Positions 57,011-64,000 of a stretch of DNA of 64,000 bases are shown here, piece by piece. Source of the DNA: Elephas maximus indicus. Its lineage: Eukaryota; Chordata; Mammalia; Proboscidea; Elephantidae. The notes beneath the pieces are model-generated. The model worked only from the letters and a program-made list of their open reading frames with translations. It did no database searches and had not been told where the DNA came from. Location of the stretch: contig NC_064844.1 of assembly GCF_024166365.1 (NCBI RefSeq), positions 496,001 through 560,000 of the forward strand, read 5' to 3'. Position numbers and translations under genes: made by a program. Each line of letters opens with the position of its first letter. The first letter of the stretch is position 1.

Positions 57011-57959
57011 TGGGTCAGGAGCCCAGGAGCTTTACCACCTCCTTAAGCAGATAAACAGAAAGAAACCTAGATAAGAAATGGAGAGAGTACCGCTTGAAGT
57101 TGCTTAAGCAAAAAATCGTTATTAAGACATGAGACACTTGAGAGTCTCTGGGAATCCAAGTGCAGACCTGGGGCAAGGTCTCTGGAAGGACCAGGAATTG
57201 ACCAGCATCAGGAAGCAGGCAGGATGTCCTCTTCCCCAAAAGGCAGGCTCTACACGTGGTTCACAGAATATATTTGGGCTTGCTAAATGTAAAATGTTGC
57301 TAAATGATAAAATGTTTTATCCTCAAATGTGTTCTTTTCCATAAATGTACAACAGCTACAAACGATGTAGAAGAGTATAGACTTCCTGCAATTTAAAAAG
57401 AAGCAGCGTCAGCCCAGGACTCTGAAGATTTGTTTTTTCTTCATTTGTAAAATGTTGATGAAAACTTTTAGGGTTAATGGATATATTCAGTATGTTTAAT
57501 ACCTCGATCGTGGTGTTGGTTTCACAGACGTATCCTTATGTCAAAACTTAACAAATTTACACTTTCAATACCTGCATTTCATGTATACCTCAAGAAAGCT
57601 GTTTAAAAATGCTTGCGGAATGACCACGACGTTGCCAGCACTGGACTAGGCTTCTCGGTCACCAGGAAGACATGGCCAGTGCCCATCCCTGGAAGGGCAG
57701 AACCCCGGGGTCTGGTCTGCAAACACCTGGGGGTGTTTCTATTGCTGCCAGTGTTTTTATAGTTACTGATTTTTTCAAATTTTCTGTTTTTTTAGCTACA
57801 GTATTGTGGTAATTAGTATTTGCGAACTTATATCAGTAACTTTTTTGAGAATGAAGTAGTAATTAAAGGAAAAGAAGGAGTGATATATGGGAATTAAGAT
57901 TTACGAGTAACATTAGTACAAAAAACATTACTAAGGATTCTGTATGGTCTGGTACAGGA
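57011..57959. other. Intergenic, no gene seen
   Basis: Unique-looking sequence. 57440-57610 (CTCGATCGTGGTGTTGGTTT, TGTATACCTCAAGAAAGCTG) resembles a common old interspersed repeat tail. Confidence 0.5.
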
Positions 57960-58125
57960 TGTGGTCCATGGAGGGGGGTGTGACACTGGGCGACACCAAC
58001 CCTAGTGATGCCACTGACTTTGGGCAAGTAAATTAACCTCAGTAACTCTTCTCTATAAAATGGACAAATTAATATTGACCTCAAGAGCTGTTGTGAGAGT
58101 TAAATAATATATATTAAATGTGTTT
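57960..58125 (+). mobile_element. MIR SINE
   Basis: CCACTGACTTTGGGCAAGTA, TCTATAAAATGGACAAATTA and TTGTGAGAGTTAAATAATAT follow MIR sense order. Confidence 0.85.
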
Positions 58126-58144
58126 TACAGAGCAATGACAAAAC

Positions 58145-59142
58145 GCATATCTTTTTATTTTATTGTGTCTTGGGTGAAAATTTACAGTGCAAATTAGTTT
58201 CTCATTCAAAAATTTATACACAAATTATTTTGTGACATTGGTTGCAACATCCACAATGCATCAGCACTCTTCGCCTTTCCACCCCATGTTCCCGGTTTTC
58301 CTGTCCCTTCTGCCGTCTCGTCTTTTGCTCTCGGGCAGGTGCTGCCCATTTGGTCTCATATACTTGACTGAACTAAGAAGCGTGTTCTTCACATGTGTTA
58401 TTGCTTGTTTTATAGGCCAGTCTAATCTTTGGCTGAAAGGTGGACTTTGGAAGTGGCTTCAGTTCTGAGTTAGTAGGGTGTCCAGGGGTTATAATCTTGG
58501 GGGTTCCTCCAGTCTTTGTCAGACCAGTAAGTCTGGTCTTTTTTTGTGAATTTGAATTTTGTTCTACATTTTTCTCTCACTCTGTCAGGGACCTTCTATT
58601 GTGATCCCTGTTAGAGTGGTCAGTGATGGTAGCTGGGCACCATCTAGTTCTTCTGGGCTCAGGCCAGTGGAGTTGTACTGACTTTCCCCATATTGTGTGT
58701 TGTCTTTCCCTTCACTGAAGTTAACACTTGTCTACTATCTAGTTAGTGATTTCCTCTCCCCAGCCCTCCCCTTCCTCGTAACCATCAAAGATTGTTTTTT
58801 TTCTGTGTGTTTTCTTGAGTTTTTATAATAGTGGTCTTATACAATATATGTCTTTTCGTGATTGACTTATTTCATTCAACATAATGCCCTCCAGATTCAT
58901 CCATGTTGTGAGACATTTCTTGGATTCATCATTGTTCTTTATTGTTGCTTAGTATTCCATTGTGTGTACGTACCATAGTTTGTTTATCCATTCGTCTGTT
59001 GATGGGCTTCTAGGTTGTTTCCATCTTTTTGCTATTGTGAATAATGCTGCAATGAACATGGGTGGGCATATATCTGTGTGATGGCTCTCATTTCTCTGGT
59101 ATATATTCCTAGAAGTGGGATTGCTTGGTCCTGTGGTATTTC
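58145..59142 (-). mobile_element. L1 3'UTR and 3' region
   Basis: The afrotherian-type 3'UTR (GTCAGACCAGTAAGTCTGGT, GGGACCTTCTATTGTGATCC) is followed by the conserved antisense block ATAATGCCCTCCAGATTCAT, TATTCCATTGTGTGTACGTA and AGTGGGATTGCTTGGTCCTG. It ends where an AfroSINE is inserted. Confidence 0.9.
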
Positions 59143-59144
59143 TA

Positions 59145-59296
59145 AACCCATTGCCATCGAGTTGATTCTAATTCATAGCAACCTTATAGGACAGAGTAGA
59201 GCTGCCCCACAGGGTTTCCAAGGAGTGGCTGGTGGGTTTGAACTGCTGACCTTTTGCTTAGCAGCTCAGTGCTTAACCACTGTGCCACCAGAGCTC
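59145..59296 (-). mobile_element. AfroSINE, inserted next to RTE
   Basis: AAACCCATTGCCATCGAGTT, GGGTTTCCAAGGAGTGGCTG, GCTGACCTTTTGCTTAGCAG and CCACTGTGCCACCAGAGC. Confidence 0.94.
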
Positions 59297-60345
59297 AATA
59301 AAACCTGTGTTTTATTGACTATGCAAAGGCATTTGACTGTAGAGATCATCATAAATTATGGATAACGTTGCAAAGAATTGGAATTCCAGAACACTAAATT
59401 GTGCTCATGAGAAACCTGTACATAGATCAAAAGGCAGTCATTTGAACAGAACAAGGGATGCTGCATGGTTTAAAGTCAGGAAAAGTGTGTGTCAAGGTTG
59501 TATACTTTCACCGTACCTATTCAATCTGTATGCTGAGCAAATAATCTGAGAAACTGGACTAGATGACGAAGAACAGACATCAGAATTGGAGGAAGACTCA
59601 TTAACAACCTGAGATATGCAGATGACACAACCTTGCTTGCTGAAAGTGAAGAGGACTTGAAGCACTTACTGATGAAGATCAAAGACCACAGCCTTCGGTA
59701 TGGATTACACCTCAACATAAAGAAAACAAAAATCCTCTCAACTGGACCAATGAGCAACATCATGATAAATAGAGAAAAGATTGAAGTTGCCAAGGATTTC
59801 ATTTTACTTGGATTCACAATTAACACCCATGGAAGCAGCAGTCAGGAAATCAAAAGATACATTGCATTGGGCAAATCTGCTGCAAAGGAGCTCTTTAAAG
59901 TGTTGAAAAGCAAAGATGTCACCTTGAACACTAAGGTGCGCCTGACCCAAGCCATCGTGTTTTCAGTTGCCTTATATGCATGCGAAGGCTGGACAACGAA
60001 TAAGGAAAATCAAAGAAGAATTGACACCTTTGAATTGTGGTGTTGACGAAGAATATTGAATATACCATGAACTGCCAAAAGAACAAAAAAGTTTGTCTTG
60101 GAAGAAGCACAACCAGAATGCTCCCTAGAGGCAAGGATGGCAAGACTATGTCTCACATACTTTGGATGTGTTATCAGGAGGGATCAGTCCCTGGAGAAGG
60201 ACATCATGCTTGGTAAGGTAGAGGGAGGGTCAGCAAACAAGAAAACGACCCTGGATGAGATGGATTGACACAGTGGCTGCAACAATGGGCTCAAGCATAA
60301 CAATGATTGTGAGGATGGCACAGGACTGGGCAGTGTTTTGTTCTC
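59297..60345 (+). mobile_element. RTE/BovB-type LINE, reverse transcriptase to 3' region
   Basis: 59633-60046 encodes 137 residues (SEEDLKHLLMKIKDHSLRYG, ILLGFTINTHGSSSQEIKRY). Just upstream the DNA still spells the YADDTTLL motif after an out-of-frame stop. Both ends are truncated: it starts in the reverse transcriptase palm and stops at GGCAGTGTTTTGTTCT before the tail. Confidence 0.92.
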
Positions 60346-61110
60346 TTTTGGTTTCTTGCAGTAGTGTTTTGTAGTTTTGTTTGTATAGGTTTCTTATGTA
60401 CCTAGTTAGGTTTATTCCTAAGTGTTAGCTTTTTTAGAGGCTATTATAAATGATATTGTTTCCCTGATTTCTGTCTCGAAGTTCTCTTTGTTGGTGTATA
60501 GGAATCCAACTGATTTTTGTATGTTTATCTTGTATCCTGCTTCTCTGCTGAATCTTTCAATTAGTTCCAGTAATTTTCTTGTGGAATCTTTGGGGTTTTC
60601 TATGTATAGTATCATATCATCTGTGACTAGGGATAGTTTTACTTCTTTCTTTCCAATTTGGATGTCTTTTTTCTTCTTCTTTTTCTTGCCTTATTGCTCT
60701 AGCTGGGATTTCCAGCATGATATTAAATAGGAGTGATGATAAAGGCATCCTTATCTTGTTCCCCTTCTCAGGGGGAATGCTTTCAGCTTCTCTCTGTTGA
60801 GAACTTAGTTGTTCATTTTGTCTAGGTGCCCTTTATTATGCTGAGGATTTTCCCCTCTATTCCTAATCTGTTGATAGTTTTTATCAGGAATGGGTGTTGG
60901 ACTTTATCAAATGCCTTTTCTGTGTCAACTGAGATGATCATGTGATTCTTTTCTTTTGTTCTGTTTATGTGGTAGATTATGTTGATTGATTTTATAATGT
61001 TGAACAATCTCTGCATACTTCGTATGAATTCAACTTGGTTGTGGTTTTTTTTTATGATTCTGAATTCTATTGGCTAGAATTTTGTTGAGAATTTTTTATT
61101 TAAATTTTTT
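60346..61110 (-). mobile_element. L1 ORF2 reverse transcriptase fragment
   Basis: 60822-61016 (minus) encodes [20 protein letters not shown], the canonical L1 ORF2 block. 60418-60615 encodes [14 protein letters not shown], just downstream of the catalytic region. Several frames and stops intervene. It belongs to the L1 disrupted by the AfroSINE and RTE at 59.1-60.3 kb. Confidence 0.92.
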
Positions 61111-61194
61111 AAAGTAAAAACAAATTCCTTTTGAATTAACCAGTTCACATCTAATGTTTCCTCTTATCTCCTGCTATTTTTATACGTAGGAAAT

Positions 61195-61850
61195 TGTTTT
61201 TTCTTTTTTGTACTTTAGATGAAGGCTTACAGAACGAGCTAGTATCTCAGTAAACAGTATGCATATTGTTTTATAACACTGGTTAAACCACATGACATAC
61301 CAACACTCTCCCTTTCAACCTTGGGTTCCCTATTAGCAGCTTTCCCACCCCCTCCTGCCTTTTAGTCCTTGCCCCTGGGCTGGTGTACCCCTTTAGTCCG
61401 TTTTGTTTTATGGGCCTGTCCAATCTTTGGTGAAGGATGAACCTCAGGAGTGACTTCATAACTGAGCCGAAAGGGTGTCCCAGGGGCCATACTCTCAGGG
61501 TTTCTCCAGTCTCTGTCAGGTCAGCAAGTCTGGTCTTTCTTTTTGAGTCATAATTTTGTTCTACATTTTTCTCCAGCTCTATCCAGGACCCTCTATTGTG
61601 ATCTCTGTCAGAGCAGTCAGTGGTGGTAGCCAGGCACCATCTAGTTGTACTGGACTCAGTCTGGTGGAGGCCATGGTAGATGTGGTCCATTAGTCCTTTG
61701 AACTAATCTTTCCCTTTTATCTTTAGCTTTCTTCATTCTTCCTTGCTCCTGAAAGGGTGAGACCAGTGGAGTATCTTAGATGGCTGCTCACAGGCTTTTA
61801 AGGCCCCAGACGCTACTCACCAAATGTAGAACATTTTCTTTATAAACTAT
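61195..61850 (-). mobile_element. L1 3'UTR (afrotherian-type)
   Basis: GTACTTTAGATGAAGGCTTA, TCTCTGTCAGGTCAGCAAGT, ACCCTCTATTGTGATCTCTG and CTTTTAAGGCCCCAGACGCT are shared with the copies at 58.1 and 62.7 kb. Confidence 0.88.
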
Positions 61851-62659
61851 ATAGATAAGAAATTTTTAATAAGAAATATTTGCTGTCCCTATAACAATTG
61901 TCACAGTAACTCCAAATTGTGTTCCTGTTTTATTGTGTTTAGGATTTCAGGCTGTGCGTTGGAAGATGAGAAAAGATGAAGGTAGGATGGGGTTGGCTGT
62001 CACCATGCAGCCTTTGAGTAATTTAACTGCTTTTATTCCACTTTGAGGGCCTTGAATCATTCTGCAACAATAGTTTTACCTCTCCTAAAGGCTTCTTCCA
62101 TTTATCTGTTGCCTTTGGTAGTGGACGAAATTTAGAGAGCGGCAGCAGGGGTGGAAAAAAAGATGAGTACTTAAATCATCCCAGTTAGTTATTTTTTCTA
62201 CTTCAATGGCTATTTACACTTCACAAAAATGAGCTAGGGAATGCAATTTTAGGATATTAATACAAGGTTATTAAAGCAGGTGGCTCCACCCAGAGTCCCT
62301 AAAGTTATTGACAAGAGAATATTGGTTACTTTATTTCCATAATTCAAACACTAAGGACCTCATCTTATTTCCTTTTTCTTTTGTGATCGAATTTTAACAC
62401 AGAACATTGTTTGCTTTTATAGAGCCAGCGCCAATTTAACAAAGAGGCTTCAAGAACTTCCCAGAGTAAAGCCTTGAGTTTTGTTTCCATTTTAAAACCT
62501 ACAAAGAACTATGCTCGTGTTCCTGGTGTTTTTTATCTCTCTCTTTGGTACTATAAGCTTCTATTCACATTTTGTCAACTTGTCACCAAAGTCAGAAATA
62601 CAGTGGCCTGCTTACATGTATATACTTTTCTTATGTGGAGAGTTTTAGGGTTATTCTGT
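61851..62659. other. Intergenic, no gene seen
   Basis: Unique-looking sequence. A short stretch at 61942-61980 is flanked by AG and GTAGGA but is open for only 13 codons, so it is not called. Confidence 0.5.
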
Positions 62660-63375
62660 TTACTTTCTTTTTTTATCATTGTGGACAGTACACACAGAAC
62701 TTGAACGATTCAACAATTTCTACATGTACATTTCAGTGACATTGATTGCATTCTTCGAGTTGTGCAACCATTCTCACCTTCCTGTTCCAAATTGTTCCTC
62801 CCCCATTAACATGAACTCACTACCCCCTAAGCTTCTTACCTGACCTTTTGAATTGCTGTTGTCAGTTTGATCCCATATAGACGGTTCTTCAAAAGAACAC
62901 AATGTTCAAGGCAAACATTCTTTACTAAATAAGCTAACTTACTGTTTGGTTAAAGACTTCAGGGGATATTTTTGGTTTAATGTTTAAAGATGATCTCAGG
63001 GCAACAGTTTCAGAGGTTCATCCAGTCTCAATGGCTCCAGAAAGTCTGGATTCCATGAGAATTTGGAATTCTATTCTGCATTCCCACACCCCTTGCCTTT
63101 TCAATCAGGATTCTTCTATACAGTCTTTGATCAAAACGTTCAGTAATGGTAGCCAGGCACCGTCCAGTTCTTCTGGTTTCATGGCAAAGGAGGCATTCGT
63201 TCATGGAAATAATTAGGCACGTGTTCTATTACCTCCTCCTGTCCCTCACTCCTCTTCTTCCTCTGTTGCTCCAGGTGCGTAGAAACCAGTTGTCATGCCT
63301 TGGATGGCTATTTGCAAGCTTTTAAGACCCCGGGCACTACACCTATGTTCACTTAAAAAAATAAATAAATAAAAG
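62660..63375 (-). mobile_element. L1 3'UTR variant
   Basis: TGTACATTTCAGTGACATTG, TTGCTGTTGTCAGTTTGATC and AAAGATGATCTCAGGGCAAC are the reverse complement of the L1 3' end at 55.6-56.0 kb. A (TAAA)n-like tract closes it at about 63354-63375. Confidence 0.88.
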
Positions 63376-63404
63376 AATTAAAGAAAAAAAAATGTATATA
63401 TATA

Positions 63405-63600
63405 AACTCCAAACTCCTTACTGCTGAGCAAGAGGCCCTTCATGTCCTGGCTCATCCCTGTCTGTTTTCCAGCTTCGCCTTACGCCATTCTTCTCCCCAA
63501 CTTGATCACTTTGCTCTAGTCACTCTGGTCTCTTTCTTGCACTGTGCCAGGGATATAAGTTCCAACTGATATTTATTGAATGAATGAATAATCAGTATAA
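63405..63600 (+). mobile_element. L2-type LINE 3' end
   Basis: CCCTTCATGTCCTGGCTCAT, CACTTTGCTCTAGTCACTCT and the TTTATTGAATGAATGAATAA end follow L2 3' order. Confidence 0.65.
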
Positions 63601-64000
63601 GAAGAATTTTTAGCATGTCATCTGTTAAGAACTAAAACTAAAAAAAAAAACTAAAGAAGATGTAAATTAAGTTTAGTGCAGATTCAATACAGAAAGCAAG
63701 TAGTTAGCCTCTAGCAGAATGCCTAGCTCATAATAGCTGTCTATCAAAATAGTTCAGAAAGTATAAATGAATGAATAAATTTGAATTTATTGCCATATAT
63801 CCCATATGGGAGGTTTATGATGATTTGTATGTCAACCAGTAATTTTTGGTTTCATCTTACCTGATTCTACCTCATTTAAAGTTAAAAGTCTAAGCCCAGG
63901 ATCCAACAATTTCTTTAATAAACTCATTAATTTTCTATGTATTTTCTTAAAGAACCTCTGTCACATATACTAATTCTGATCTTATAAGCTCTGCAAAACT
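63601..64000. other. Intergenic, no feature seen
   Basis: AT-rich sequence to the end of the window. A short L2/MIR-like piece (GCCTAGCTCATAATAGCTG, ATGAATGAATAAAT) lies near 63718-63780. Confidence 0.45.

Noticed and set aside
61942-61980. A 39-bp exon-like stretch flanked by AG and GTAGGA
   Set aside because: It is too short to judge, is open in only one frame, and has no partner exon.

Overview
This is mammalian nuclear DNA with one clearly recognisable protein-coding gene in a sea of interspersed repeats. The repeats point to an afrotherian, most likely a proboscidean (elephant). There are more than 20 copies of an AfroSINE-type tRNA-derived SINE, several copies of an RTE/BovB-type LINE whose 3' tail matches the SINE tail, and afrotherian-style L1 3' regions. 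Elephant, manatee and hyrax cannot be told apart by eye. From general knowledge of human gene order the locus corresponds to human 2p15, in the gene-poor interval between FAM161A and XPO1.

Region 1 to about 10.6 kb holds the 3' two-thirds of FAM161A on the + strand. Five coding exons (563-1684, 2044-2211, 3567-3666, 9331-9485, 9962-10097) join into one uninterrupted frame of 559 residues plus stop. The optional 168-bp exon is intact. A 3'UTR with two AATAAA signals follows. The exons encoding the N-terminus lie before the window.

From 10.6 to 48 kb there is no convincing gene. The interval is built from RTE LINE copies (13.6-14.3, 14.8-17.1, 27.8-30.6 and 45.8-46.9 kb), old L1 and L2, ERVL-MaLR-type LTRs (a solo LTR at 20.07-20.59 kb with a perfect 5-bp target duplication, and others at 22.9, 32.8 and 41.0 kb), MIRs, AfroSINEs, a CA/TA microsatellite, a 27-bp minisatellite and a 400-bp fold-back element at 31.66-32.06 kb.

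At 48.7-50.05 kb is a strong CpG island. Its core is a tandem array of about 77-bp units. Each unit carries a palindromic NRF1-type site (TGCGCAYGCGCA), and most also carry a GC box. This is the most striking non-repeat-family structure in the window and looks like a promoter, but no coding first exon can be assigned to it. A weak candidate terminal exon lies 4 kb downstream on the + strand (54092-54212).

From 50.2 to 64 kb the sequence is again repeat-rich. It includes an old L1 interrupted by a rearranged RTE complex, a nested L1/AfroSINE/RTE block at 58.1-61.1 kb, and further L1 3' ends. All repeat boundaries are by-eye estimates, good to roughly 5-20 bp unless a target duplication or splice site is stated.
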